Below, in pieces: positions 21,896 to 33,060 of a stretch of DNA of 64,000 nucleotides (position 1 is the first letter of the stretch; each line of letters opens with the position of its first letter). The stretch covers positions 5,766,001 through 5,830,000 of the forward strand of contig NC_070562.1 in the NCBI RefSeq assembly GCF_026914185.1. Direction: 5' to 3'. The notes under the pieces are model-generated. The model was not told where the DNA came from and did no database searches. It saw only the letters and a program-made list of their open reading frames with translations. Source of the stretch: Puccinia triticina. Taxonomy: Eukaryota > Basidiomycota > Pucciniomycetes > Pucciniales > Pucciniaceae. The position numbers and the translations under genes are program-made.

Positions 21896-23357
21896 CGTTG
21901 GCAGCAGAAGTAGGTCTTTTCAAGTCGAGGTTCGAGCGGACCTTATAAAATATGGTCGAAGGATGCAGCCAAGCAAAGAAAACTAACCAACATATACAAA
22001 CCCCCGAATCCAAAATCCCGATCAACAATGACGTCATCGTCGAAAAGCGCCCACAACAGACCAGACTATTGTGAACACTCCTCCGTCGTCTACGATCGGG
22101 ACGAGCCTGGGCGTAAGGCGACACGAACCTTTACCTTTCCCAATTAATTATGGGTTCCATGGCATGGGGGGACCATACCGCTACTTCCCCAGCGCCTAGG
22201 CATCAGGCAAAGACACTACAAGCACAGGCGAACTCGCCCCAGGAAATTTGGATCATGATTGGTCCCTCCCCCCATCCTCCTTGCAGAGGTTGCGGAGCAA
22301 GTATCATGCCGCGATTGCACATCGGTTGGACTCGGAGTGCATGAGTCGAGATAACAGGTGCTAGGCTGTGGTCTGGCAGCTCCGATTCCAACGCGCTCCA
22401 GCGTCTCTCTGCTCTGGAGACCACTGTGCCTTTCCGCGACCCCAGTTCTCGCGAGCTTAGGAAAGCCTCTCCGAGGAGGCGCGAAGCGTCTACGAAGGAG
22501 ATTCGGAGGTCGCCACGCTCCGCCGAGGAGGGTACGCTGGTGTTAAGTTCGCAGTTCTCGCGTGCCCGACCCGATTCTCCTCTAATGGAAGAACTCCGGT
22601 CTTTTAGCACGAACCACGGAGCTCGAGTAGGCAAAATAAGAACCTCTTAGGTGAAACTTTCCAGATACTCCCACCAACCCGTACCCGAGATTTTTGGGAG
22701 ACTACTCTCTGGTCTGCGGGACTCCCCAGTTGTCTTGATAGACACTGAAAATGTGAGCATACAGGTTTGGGTAAAAGATCTTCACCCGCTTCGAGGCTGC
22801 ACCCTGTACTGCTGCGTCTGAGACGCAGTGGTAAACCCCGCCTCGGTTTGGCTGAAATGGACCTATTTGTATCTCAACAATTGAAACCAATTGATTGTAC
22901 TACCTCTTTGAGCAGTTCTTTTGAACTTGTTTAACACCCAGAATCGTAATAAGCTTTTCACAGGTAAGGGGATACTTGCTAACATATAGGGGCCTCAAAG
23001 TCAAAAACAAAAAAAACTACCAAGTGTTATCATGCAATACTGCCAAAACACCTTCTTTGCAGGGAAATATTCAGACTACAGAAGCAGATATTTGACAGTC
23101 CCCACACAGAAGGCTTTATCTTTTCATGACATATGCCAGCTTTTTTATAACTTTTGAAACACTAATAATATTTCAAAAATAGAAAGGAAATTGGATGCTC
23201 GAGTAGCACTCCTAACAAGAAGCGTTAGACAGGTTTATATTATGAATAGCCACATTCTCTCACTGCCCGCTTCTTCCCACCACCCTTTTTATTCATTCAT
23301 CTGCTCACATTTGTTTAAATAAGATAAAATATCTTCAATACATAGCCAACCATTGCC
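21896..23357. other. Intergenic with a GC-rich repeat at about 22370-22540
   Basis: The first 250 bp are the HADH promoter side. Around 22370-22540 there is GC-rich sequence with CTCGCGAG, AGGAGGCG and CCGAGGAGG words, resembling low-copy repeats near 28590 and 34500. No gene is supported; ORFs here are compositional. Confidence 0.5.
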
Positions 23358-24439
23358 ATGTTATTAACCAAAGTCCTAGTTGTTCTGCAGCTCCTACATT
23401 ACTACAATGCTGCATTGCTTCCAGTGTTGCACTCAAAACGTCTTGTTAAGAGGATGCAGGAATTTAGACTAGATGTGGAATCTAGTCACATCGGAGAAAC
23501 TGTGCAAGGTGTTGAACGTGAGTTAATCTGTCATCAATCCTATATTTGCAAGCCTTCATATACTTTTTCTGATTTTTTGATGTCAATAATAACAAATCAA
23601 TGATTCTTGAAGCTGAACCAAGTTTTGGAGATATTCAAAACTTTCCAGATAGGGTATTTACCCTATCAGATAAGAGTATGCACTTTGAATCTTGGTGAAT
23701 GTTTGTAATAGGAAATTTCATTGCAACTAACTATTCATCTCATCAACAAATCTTGAGCTGCAGGAGACATCATTAAACCTTTGGTAAAATCAGCAGCCCC
23801 CCCAACACTTGCTGAAATTGAATCTAAGGTGGATGCTTATACCAAAGGTCAGGAATCGTCTTTTTCTGTTAAAATTTATTTTCAATGGGTACTTGAAATA
23901 ATTTTACCTTTTTCAATTTCAATATAATTGGAAATTGAGTTTGTAGTATGGATATCAAGTAAGCAAGCTCTGTACAACGCAAGGCAAAGTAAGGGAGATA
24001 CAATAGAGCTTGAAGTGGAAGAAGGTTTGTGAATGAGGGTTCTTAAATAGAATTACATAGCTACTAGTCTCATCCCTTCAATCCACATTGCATAGATATC
24101 AGCAATGTGGTAACAAGCCATGTCAACAGAAAAGTTGAAGAATTGTATCATTGGATTATGCAAAATACAAGCAGTAATAAGAACATCTTACCTAATGCAT
24201 TAAATCCACATGTTTTAAACATTGGGAACCTGATAAAGAGCCATATCAGAATGAACTCAGCAGAATTTCATCAAAACAATTTGCAAGATAGAATTAGTAA
24301 GCAGTTTTTTCCCTGTGGTAGAAGTATTTATGCAACTTATCATTGAGAATGTTAACAACATTCAATTTTTCATTCTAATGCAGGTGGAGAATCTGAAAAA
24401 GACTTGATTGGGGATTTGTTTAAAATTCTGGAAGATTAG
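23358..24439 (+). CDS. Predicted small secreted protein, 192 aa (5 exons)
   Basis: Exons 23358-23517, 23764-23847, 23947-24024, 24096-24296 and 24384-24439 join in frame (193 codons with stop). Donors are GTGAGT, GTCAGG, GTTTGT and GTAAGC, all with AG acceptors. The N-terminus MLLTKVLVVLQLLHYYNA is a classic signal peptide, cleaved near residue 18. The mature protein has no cysteine, is Lys/Asn/Glu-rich and predicted helical, with no motif I recognise. A TTTAAATAAGATAAAATA stretch lies about 45 bp upstream. Small, intron-split secreted proteins without homologues are typical candidate effectors in rusts, but that role is inference. No neighbouring gene hints at a pathway. Confidence 0.8.
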
Positions 24440-24708
24440 AAAAACTTTGGAGCCCAAGATGGTTGGTGACTTCAATATAACTAAATTACTAGTGTACAAG
24501 GCAGCTCAGCTGCCGTACCCCCAGGGGTCAGACTCCGCAGGAAAATCAACAAAGTGACTGGCCCTGCAAGCAACCAAATCATCTTTGCAAAATTTTAAAA
24601 GCCCAAGTATGCTTTCTGCAAGGCAGTTGCATTATTCATGTCTACAGTTCCAGAAAGTTTTGCATGTTGTTCTTCCCAATAAAAGCTTAGTGTCTTGACT
24701 AACACCTT

Positions 24709-25202
24709 GAGATGCATTCAAAATTTAGTTGATTTGTGAACTATATTAGCCACCATGATTATTGTTGGATTGTATTTTTACTGTGCCAACAAATAAAGTT
24801 ATTAATAGCTTGTGGGTTCCTCAGGAGAAGATCACTTCACCTAAATTATAATCTCAAACATGTTTGAGGTGGTCTTAGAAACATAAAATGTGGATAATCT
24901 GGCCCATTCACCGCAAAGGGGAAGGGGTTGTATTGGTTCCAACCTCCCACGGTGAGAGATGCATTCAAAATTTAGTTGATTTGTGAACTATATTAGTCAC
25001 CATGATTATTGTTGGATTGTATTTTTACTGTGCCAACAAATAAAGTTATTAATAGCTTGTGGGTTCCTCAGGAGAAGATCACTTCACCTAAATTATAATC
25101 TCAAACATGTTTGAGGTGGTCTTGAAAATATAAAATGTGGATAATCTGGCCCATTCACTGCAAAGGGGAAGGGGTTGTATTGGTTCCAACCTCCCACGGT
25201 GA
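24709..25202 (+). repeat. 247-bp tandem duplication (two units)
   Basis: 24709-24955 is repeated at 24956-25202, starting GAGATGCATTCAAAATTTAG and ending CCTCCCACGGT, with only a few substitutions (e.g. TTAGCC/TTAGTC, CACCGC/CACTGC). The units abut without spacer. Confidence 0.95.
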
Positions 25203-25205
25203 GGC

Positions 25206-25400
25206 TGAATGGGGTTGACTGATATAACATTGGTCTCCTAGACTGAACTTATGTTAGCGGTGATCACCAATACATTTTAACAAATGGAGATTGTATTGGT
25301 AGGCCCCGCCAATATAATTTTGGTCTGAGAGACCAAAATTACATTGGTTCCCCCAGTCAACCTTATTGCAGGAGGTTGCAACCAATACAACTCCCTTGGA
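25206..25400. repeat. Inverted-repeat cluster of CCAATA words, with hairpin 25309-25347
   Basis: GGGGTTGACTGA at 25211 is answered by CAGTCAACC near 25360. Inside, CCAATATAATTTTGGTCT/AGACCAAAATTACATTGG forms a tight hairpin (25309-25347). TTGTATTGG and CCAATACAA words recur in both orientations, also in the preceding tandem units. Probably a decayed TIR element. Confidence 0.55.
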
Positions 25401-25579
25401 AGTGATTTGAGAACCTTACACATGAAAAACCACTTCATTGTCATTAATGAGTATCAACTTTTCCCCAGATTACAAATCATTATGTAATTAATCAGAAAGA
25501 AACAGAGAACCAAGGACCAAACCAGGCAATCAATAGAACCATTCAAATTCAATGTCAACCAAACATCACAAGAGAAAAT

Positions 25580-25733
25580 TGGGTGACTTCCTGTCAAGGT
25601 CTGAGGGCCTCCTAGAAGTGATCTGGAGCCCCCAAAGCTGGATTTTCCTGCAAAGAATCTAGACTGTTTGGGTCTCTATCCACAATCCAGATTCCACAAC
25701 TGCAAGGATCCCAGATGTGGTGGGAAGTCATCC
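25580..25733. mobile_element. GACTTCCCGTC-type MITE
   Basis: Ends GGGTGACTTCC and GGAAGTCATCC are inverted. The body matches 19639-19778 and shares its ends with 27938-28101 and 28279-28451. Confidence 0.6.
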
Positions 25734-25877
25734 ATTTTCCTGCATTCCTTTCTCTGATTGATTTATGGTGTTCAAAACTCCATATGCAATTGTTTACATA
25801 AGAGTATAAACCAAATTTTTGCTGGGAACATTTCAACATGCATAAACTTATGATGACATCTCCAAGCCAAATTCTCA

Positions 25878-26022
25878 GGCCCCATTTGGCTGCCGCGTTA
25901 TAATTTATGACGCGCGACCCCCGGGGGTTTCAAATTTTTGGTGGCAACGGGGGGCAAACTTTGGGTTGCGGCGTCATAAATTCAACCATTTATGATGTAT
26001 AACGCGGCAGCCAAACGGGGCC
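25878..26022. mobile_element. 145-bp PIF/Harbinger-like MITE
   Basis: Terminal inverted repeat GGCCCCATTTGGCTGCCGCG, matching GGCCCCGTTTGGCTGCCGCG on the other strand at the right end. It is flanked by TCA on both sides (25875-25877 and 26023-26025). Ends of the form GGnnC.GTTTGG with a 3-bp duplication are typical of Tourist/PIF-Harbinger MITEs. A lone end (ATAACGCAGCAGCCAAACAG) lies at about 27317-27337. Confidence 0.85.
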
Positions 26023-26025
26023 TCA

Positions 26026-27536
26026 GTTTATGTGGTTATTTAAAAAAACTTATGCAATTTGCAACATTGACTGATTGTTCCACATGTGATTGTTCCACAT
26101 GTATGAGGTTTACTCCTGGTGATTCAGCAGATGGGGATGATTTTGATTCCAAAAAGAAGAGAACCTGTCTTCTGAGCTCATTGGAAAAGATGAGATTGAA
26201 CTAGAGGAAGACAATTTGAATGATATGAGTGATGAGGGGGAAGACAATCAATGCACTTCCAACTCATGCAAGCAGAGATCAACCCAGGTAAGCAAACATC
26301 TCCAATCAATAATTACTTTGAGTGATTACTGACTTATGATAAACCAAAATAAGTTCTGAGCTATTTTTAGAAAGTTGAATAAATCTCCTAATTCAAGGGC
26401 TCTTTTCAGGGAGATCTGCCATGATCTCAATTGTTCAAAGCCACACAATGTTGGGTGTGATTTTTGGACCTGATGGAATTCCACTTTGGATCACTTTTAA
26501 AGTATACTGCAATGCTCAGCAGCAATGTACTTCTATTCCTACTCACAAACTCAATTTTCATTGCTGATTGATTACTTTTAAATTTAAGCCTTGAGTAGCA
26601 GAAAGATAAACGCCACAGTCCTGCTCAACAACATCACATCAACCAATAGGATCACGACTTAGGACGCGACCTTGCTGAGGTTCTTCAACCTTTCTATGAC
26701 ATGACCCTTCAAGTCTCAATTAGCGGGCCGCTTGAATCACCAATATTTTTGTCTTCATTGACCAGATCACTAGCCATCTCTCTTCAGCCACCTCAGATAA
26801 GCATGAAAGCTATCCCCCGGCCTTGATAAATGCCTTTTTTTGCTGGAATTAAGCTAACTAATAAATACTGTACTCTGACCTACTTTTCACCATCATATTG
26901 GGTTGCTATGGGTATGTTTTCAATCATTACTGCTGACCTAAGATCTGACTGATGGTGGTTCTACAGTCTTTCATCCTTCATTCAAAGAAAAATACTTCAA
27001 ACTTGCAAAGTGGCAACCAGAATGGATTGAATAATCAATTAGACTCTGTCAGCCACAGAGTACATGTCACAGTACCTTACACGTACCAAGTACCTGCAAT
27101 TGTTCACATTACATATAGTACATTCCTTTTACACCTTTATTACATATGTATATCATTTGATACAAGCTTAAGAATGCACTCCTGTTATACATTACATTAC
27201 AGATAACCATAGTTAAATACAGTTACCATAATGTACTATTGTTATGAGACTTAAGTTACGTGCAACAGTAAGATTACAATACATTGTAATATTACTGTAC
27301 ACGTGAAATACTGACATATAACGCAGCAGCCAAACAGGGAAAGGTATGTATGAATGTGATGTTTTACTCCAAAACAGGGAAAATAAAACCTGGAGTGTCA
27401 AAAAAATGGAAGTTAAACAAGGAGTATGAGGCTAAGCAAAAAGGTAAAGGGAAATTGGCGAGAATATGAAGCAGAAGTGTGTAATGTTCCTTTCTTATGT
27501 TTTTAATTTAGTCATAAATATATAGTCATGCAGCAA
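26026..27536. other. Intergenic, possible coding relic at 26090-26290
   Basis: A stretch around 26090-26290 reads as an acidic Asp/Glu/Lys-rich peptide with Cys-x4-Cys spacing, but has no start, stop or splice support in context. The rest, including a region of TAC/GTA-rich sequence near 27060-27310, has no gene. Confidence 0.4.
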
Positions 27537-27538
27537 TA

Positions 27539-27737
27539 GGGGGGTTCACAATTGAATTTTATGAAACTTTGGAGGTCAATTTAAGGCCTTTATGAACATA
27601 GTTTCAAAATTTTGGCAAGATGTCCAGAAGAAGGTGTGACTGATCAATCAGTGCAATTTATCAACTTTTTAAAAATATGTTCATAAACAGGTTAAAATGG
27701 GTCCTAAATTTTTACAAATTTCAATTGTGAACCCCCC
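27539..27737. mobile_element. 199-bp TA-flanked MITE (GGGGGGTTCAC ends)
   Basis: Begins GGGGGGTTCACAATTGAA and ends with the complement TTCAATTGTGAACCCCCC. It is flanked by TA on both sides (27537-27538, 27738-27739), fitting a Tc1/mariner-type MITE. Its family differs from the 181-bp one. Confidence 0.85.
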
Positions 27738-27832
27738 TAATAAGCAAGAATTGAGTTTCTGAGCTTACTTAGCCGCAAACATAACTGCGCACCTGGAGGT
27801 ACCTGCACCAGGTACCCGGGTACCTGCCTGGG

Positions 27833-27866
27833 CGGGTGCGGGTGCGGGTGCGGGTGCGGGTGTGAG
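27833..27866 (+). repeat. GGGTGC hexamer tandem array
   Basis: About five units of CGGGTG in a row, next to GGTACC-rich inverted words (27795-27830 and 27880-27895). This resembles the subterminal sequence of the hAT element at 57-59.8 kb. Confidence 0.75.
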
Positions 27867-27937
27867 TGTCCAGATTATGGCTTGGGTACCCGCGTATCAA
27901 CTGACATCTCTAAATTCTGACACAAAAGTTCTTGTAA

Positions 27938-28101
27938 CTGGATGACTTCCCGTGGGCTAAAAAGCCAGATCTGTCAGGCCAGGTTAAACCTTACTGGCTG
28001 GTGAGAACTTGATCTCAATCACTTTTCACCAGCCAGTAAGGTTTAGATCTGTGAAATTTTAGTCTGTACGGGGGGCGTAGATCCTACGGGAAGTCTTCCA
28101 C
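27938..28101. mobile_element. GACTTCCCGTC-type MITE with inner palindrome
   Basis: Ends CTGGATGACTTCCCGT and ACGGGAAGTCTTCCAC are inverted. An inner palindrome repeats AAACCTTACTGGCTGGTGA in opposite orientation. Confidence 0.65.
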
Positions 28102-28278
28102 TACTTTTATACACAGGACTAGTTAAAGCTAGAGAGAAGAGAGATGAAATAGAGGAGAAAATAACATAAAATGAGTAGGCTTACACTCTTTAAAAGGGCT
28201 ACTTGTAGCTGCAACAGTAACTAGCCTCTCAAACCAAAAGGAACAAGGTTCTAGTTCTGATATATATATTCAGATACA

Positions 28279-28451
28279 GTGGAGGACTTCCCGTCAACTT
28301 CAAATAAATCTGGAATTCCAGATTTTGCAGGGGAATCTGGAATCTGGAACTCTGGATCCCTTCAGGGAGCTTCGGGGACCAAGATTTCACTGCAAAATCT
28401 GAAATCTGTCGCCTCAGATCTGGATTTCCAGATCGACAGGAAGTCCTCCAC
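28279..28451. mobile_element. 173-bp GACTTCCCGTC-type MITE, best copy
   Basis: Ends GTGGAGGACTTCCCGTC and GAC.GGAAGTCCTCCAC form a clear terminal inverted repeat. The interior is full of CAGATTTCCAGATC-type words. No obvious target duplication. Confidence 0.75.
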
Positions 28452-28591
28452 TCAGTTTTTTGAGCTGTAAAGTCTCAGGGTGCTTACAGGAAATCTTTGT
28501 GTATTTTTAAGGTGAACCCGCAAGAAAACGCGAGAGAAGTAGGAAATTGAAAAGTTACTGGCTACATCTCTGGGGGGACGCTAACTTATCA

Positions 28592-28713
28592 AAGTCCCTC
28601 CCCATGCGGGAGGTTGGAGTTCGGAGTTCGGGTGGTGGTCCGGGGGGTGACTCATTTGGGTGGAGCTTAAGTTTGGCTGGTGGAGAAGCCACCTCTCCCG
28701 CAGGGAGGGACTT
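28592..28713. repeat. GC-rich imperfect palindrome
   Basis: AAGTCCCTCCCCATGCGGGA at the left is matched by TCCCGCAGGGAGGGACTT at the right, around a GGTGG-rich spacer. Sits between two gene-free stretches. Confidence 0.7.
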
Positions 28714-29221
28714 ACGGCTAAAGCGACTGTTTGGGTGGGAGACCACCCACCAAAAAGTGATGGAAAATCACTCTTTGAATTTTGTAGCCTGCAGCTTCAA
28801 CGCTGCCCCCCCCCCATTATCGGAACTTAAGCTGCTTTATACTTTGTTGATTTTTTGAGCTCATCACATCAACATCACATTTTCCAAGTTTTTTTTGATA
28901 AATTTTTGTAAAGCCCACCCAAACTCAAGACAGCGGTCTTCAAGGCGGTGCTTGGCCCCGCAGGCCTGTGCGGGTCAGGTCTTTGTTTCTCTTATTTCGG
29001 CTTTGCTTGTCTGCTATACTTTTTCCTTTGAAAATCTGAGCTGACAGGAAGGAAGATGAGGTGCAGGTGCATCTGTCGATGCTCCGGACCTCATATGTAG
29101 CTCGCATAACGAGCGAGCTACAAGCTCTCAAAGTTGAACCAGGATTTTGCCTGATGGTCTCAGGCGAGCGAGCACCCCCGCTTTGGGTCCAAGTCCCTCC
29201 CTGCGGTCGGCGGCACTCTGC

Positions 29222-29395
29222 TTAGCACCTGTGAGCAGCCCCCAAGTTGGTATGTTGAAGCCCCAGACTCGCGCACAGGAAAGGCTTCACAGAGCCTTTC
29301 TGCGGGGCCTTTTTTGCTCCGTGGATTCCATGGGTTCCACGGAATCTGGGTCGCGCGCGCCTCCCAAAGTCCCCACACCGGTGTCCCAACTCACC
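29222..29395 (-). repeat. Arm of a long-range inverted repeat (partner 34339-34500)
   Basis: Reverse-complemented, this segment matches 34339-34500 at roughly 80 percent by eye. Shared blocks include GACTTTGGGAGGCGC, GGAATCCACGGAGCAAAAA, CAGAAAGGCTCT and TGTGCGCGAGTCTG. Confidence 0.75.
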
Positions 29396-29537
29396 ACACA
29401 TTTTTCTACGACTACAAACTTTGTCTGGAAATCTCAAGCAGTTCAAAAACATCAACTAATTGTGATTTGGACCTTATCCCAGTTTGAACAGATACCTTAT
29501 TGTCGTGAATTGTGCCTGGTCGCTATCTCGTTACTAC

Positions 29538-30502
29538 ATGGCCGACCCAAATATTGAACCCAATCTACAAGCCTATCAACTCAATGAAAACGGACAGCTC
29601 ATCTTTAACTTTGCCGCCGGCCGTCGCCAGTTTACCCAAGGACCCTCTGGGAACGAACAAGAATTGAATGGATTCAATGATGATTTCACTGCTCAAACCA
29701 GCGTCGAAATCAACTCCGGGACTACTTCTCGTGGCGGCGGCGGCACCGGTATGGGTAGGGGAAGAGGGAGAGGCGGGGGTGGTTCAACGGCGACTACGAG
29801 TACACAAGGCAAACAGAGGGTGAACTTCACCAAGAAGAACAGAAGCCAAGCCGAGATCTCTGGAGAAACTCAACCGTCCACATCCTCCAGCAACCCACCT
29901 CCATCTGAACCAGCCGCGGCGGCCAATGAAGCACCTGCGACCATCCATTCGGCGGCACTTGGACCTCAAGCCCAAGCTCGTGCTGAATTGGATGTTCGCT
30001 TAAGCAATGGAAATTCAGCTACTGTCCGAGAAGTCGCCTATGCCACTGGTAAAGTTAAACGGCTTACCAACTGCATCAAAGACAAACTCAAGCACTTGAC
30101 CCTTGAGTACCAGAAGAAGATACACGAGTTGACAATTACGCACGAGGTAAGATCGGAGATCCTGTTCAAGTGGGTTGGTGGATTCAACAAGATAAAAGGG
30201 CCAAACAGGTTCAACAACTATTGTCGATACGCTCATGAAGCGCTCCAACTTTTTGCCAGAAGTAAGGGTACTTCTGACTATCTACAAAGATGTCATTTCA
30301 GCTCATTTTTTTTGTTTTTATCAATCCCAAAGAGGAATTCCCCCCTGGGGAACGGATGCAGCAAGTCGGAGAAAAGTGGCGAGGACTATCTGAAGCCGAG
30401 CAGCTCAAGTATAATGACGTTGAGTTTCTCAACAAACTGCAGCAAGCCATTGGTCTTGCGGAGGCTGACAATCCTGAAGACCCTCTCCTTTTAGAAAACT
30501 GA
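29538..30502 (+). CDS. HMG-box-like protein, 297 aa (2 exons)
   Basis: Exons 29538-30261 and 30333-30502 join in frame across a 71-bp intron (GTAAGG...CCAAAG). Start MADPNIEP is preferred over an ATG 54 bp upstream because the extra residues look non-coding. Residues 1-70 are acidic/Asn-rich; 80-100 are a Gly/Arg-rich run (MGRGRGRGGGG); 100-150 are Ser/Pro/Ala-rich and disordered. From about 170 a helical segment (LTNCIKDKLKHLTLEYQKKI) leads into a C-terminal module with NNYCRYAHEALQLF, PGERMQQVGEKWRGLSEAEQ and KYNDVEFL. The spacing N.y..a...lf...G..W..Ls..e...Y.d is that of an HMG box, a DNA-bending fold, so nuclear DNA binding is likely but not proven. It lies between the two long-range inverted arms. 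Confidence 0.65.
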
Positions 30503-31010
30503 ATGGCGGATTTTGTGCCCCTTCACTTGCAAAGCTACAAAAAAACGGCAAATCACAACGCCCATGCAACGAAGCAATGCTTGTTTAAGGAAGGAAAGAG
30601 GCACGGTAAGCAATTGGCCACACAGGTTTCTTTTGCTGCTTGATAGGGAGTGGCAATCCAGTCACTATATCTCTCTCTCATATGTCGTTCACTGAAAAAT
30701 AAAGAACTGACTGGATAGGCTATGATTCGAGTGACCATATATTACTACTTTTGAAAAGCTTGAGCACAATTCTTTTATGAAAAAAAGAAAATTGAGAAGC
30801 AGGGAGAGAACTATGTAGAGGATGGGAGGGATGTTATTTTATATTTAGCAAGGGTTGAGGAGGCCAATACCTTTCTTAGCGTCCCAAGGAAAGATTTCAG
30901 AGTTAAGGTTAACGAGGGAGTGAGCAGAGAATTGGGAAGGTTGTGAAGGAGGAGTGGATAAGACAGGATGGTTAGATGGACAAAGGGGATTGAAGGAGGG
31001 GTGAGGAATG

Positions 31011-31339
31011 ATGGTGGATGCCGAGCTAAATCCAACAGCCCGACCCATCAAGAAATTACCTCAGCGTGCAGTCAAGCCTTGGGAAGCTGGCAATGCAGCC
31101 CAGAGGAAAGCCGACATGAGGGAGAAGTTGTGGTGCTTGCTCCGTAAGTAGGCCCAATCTCAGAAGTCAACCAGAGGCAATCAACCCTTTGGACATAGGG
31201 ATGGTGGATCTTGAAACAACTCTGCTTGACCAAGATACCGGCAAATACTCAAAGGATCAAATCAATGCCATTCTTAAGGCATTGCATTTCCAACAGATTT
31301 CACTTATCCAAGATTCAAGTCAAGCCAAAGCAGATTTGA
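31011..31339 (+). CDS. Possible gene fragment, two exons, unknown
   Basis: 31011-31143 reads from MVDAELNPTARPIKK through VKPWEAGNAAQRKADM to a phase-1 end at GTAAGT. After a short gap closed by CATAG, 31199-31339 continues in frame with LETTLLDQDTGKYS and KALHFQQISLIQDSS, ending at a GTGAGT donor. The text looks protein-like and is shared in style with the HMG-box-like gene just upstream, so it could be a downstream part of that or a duplicated relative. No start or stop context is secure and the 55-bp intron is short. Confidence 0.35.
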
Positions 31340-31693
31340 GTGAGTTTCAAGGCTTGCAAGCTCTTGTTTGATTGCTTGTTGGCTTACAATGAATACTAGT
31401 TCTTCTCTACTTTTATTTCAGAACTTATTTACTCTTATCATGAAGATTTCTTCCATCATGTCCATTTCTTTTCTCATTTCTGCAGTTCTTTTCTTGTGTT
31501 TTCTCACCGGAGAAGTATGCAAAAGTTATCTAAATCAACACTTTTCAATTATTTTGTGGTACAAGTAGATGTAGAGAGACAACAGGAGAACATTGCTCAG
31601 AGATTTCTGAGTCATATGTTTCAAAATGGGCCAAATTGGTGCTTTTATGGGGTTTTTCAGTGTTATGCTACTCCGGCCGCGGCTTTTGGGTTT

Positions 31694-32801
31694 GTGTAGG
31701 GGTACTTTAGCGGGGCTTTGACCTGGTTGGAACACACCAGCACCGCTCAAAATGAGCAATCAGTCTTTGAACAAGGAGTACTGGTGCTTTGCCAAGGAAA
31801 ATACCCAAGCAATCTTACCCCCATATACAGTAGTATTTGATTCTGCAATCAATCTATGATAATTTGGAGTGGTGTTGAAGTTATGGGAGTTTGAATTTTG
31901 AAAGTGGTGGGCTTGGAGTGGGCAGATGATGAGAGTAGAATTGTGCACATAGTGAAGAAAAATAGTAAAATCTTTGGAATTATCAAATTAGATAAGGTAC
32001 AGGCTCAGTGGCCACTGGTTTTTGTAATTTAGGTAGATTTTGAAAAAGTATGTGATTCACCCATGACCATTAGCCACTCAGCCTGTACCTTGCCTAATTC
32101 AATCATGCCAAAGATGGTATTATTTTTCTTCAACTATTATTAAATGATACCCATAATTTTAATCAACCTCATTAGATGTCACATACCCCAACTGACTAGT
32201 GGCATAGTCAAATCACATGTTTTTCAAAACATTACACTTTTACAGTGTCCAATTGTCACTCTGGCTATTCTTCATATAATTGGATCATTCAAAGGTTGTG
32301 AATAATATTCTTGGACCATTATAACATCATGCTAACACTTGGAATCATCACAATGCATGGGATATAGCTCAAGTGGCACATGCTCATGCCTCACATTTTG
32401 GCACTACTGCTTGCATTCCAATGTTCCAAACCATATATCTTTGGAGCCTCAAACATATCTTGCAGTATTATTTCAGAATCAAATTCAGCCAACTTCAAAT
32501 ATTAAATCATGTGCTAATATTCCTTGGCGGAGAACAAATAATCTATGTGCACAATTCTACTCTCATCATCTGCCCACTCCAAGCCCACCACTTTCAAAAT
32601 TCAAACTCCCATAACTTCAACACCACTCCAAATTATCATAGATTGATTGCAGAATCAAATACTACTGTATATGGGGGTAAAGTTGCTTGGGTATTTTCCT
32701 TGGCAAAGCACCAGTACTCCTTGTGCAAAGACTGATTGCTCATTTTGAGCGGTGCTGGTGTGTTCCAACCAGGTCAAAGCCCCGCTAAATTATCCCTACA
32801 C
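31694..32801. mobile_element. 1.1-kb foldback element
   Basis: Arms of about 260 bp: 31694-31951 and 32541-32801. The left end is GTGTAGGGGTACTTTAGCGG; the right end is its inverse with CCGCTAAATTATCCCTACAC. Both arms share GGGGCTTTGACCTGGTTGGA and GGTGCTGGTGTGTTCCAACC. A second, shorter inverted pair lies inside (about 31962-32012 and 32075-32135). No transposase ORF and no matching target duplication. ORFs in the arms are mirror images of each other. Confidence 0.75.
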
Positions 32802-33060
32802 TGCTAATTACTCAATGTAGCGGTGTAGCGGGTACTTTAGCAATTGAAAGCCGCTGCACCGCTAAATTACATGTAAACTTAGTGTTAGCGCCCTCATTGT
32901 AGCTACGCTACATGGGAGGCGTAAAAAGATTAGCGTCACCTTTGCTACGATACCCCTAAAAAGTGTATTTTTGTGCTACCGCTAACGCTAACCGCCATTT
33001 TATTTAGCAATGGTTTGCTACGCTACGGAATTAGCGCCGCTAATGTAATTTAGCGTAATA
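32802..33060. repeat. Cluster of TAGCG/CGCTA words
   Basis: Within about 260 bp the words TAGCG, CGCTA, GCTACGCTA and TTAGCGG recur many times on both strands, e.g. at 32816-32830, 32868-32915 and 32980-33055. This continues the motif present at the tips of the foldback element. Confidence 0.6.
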
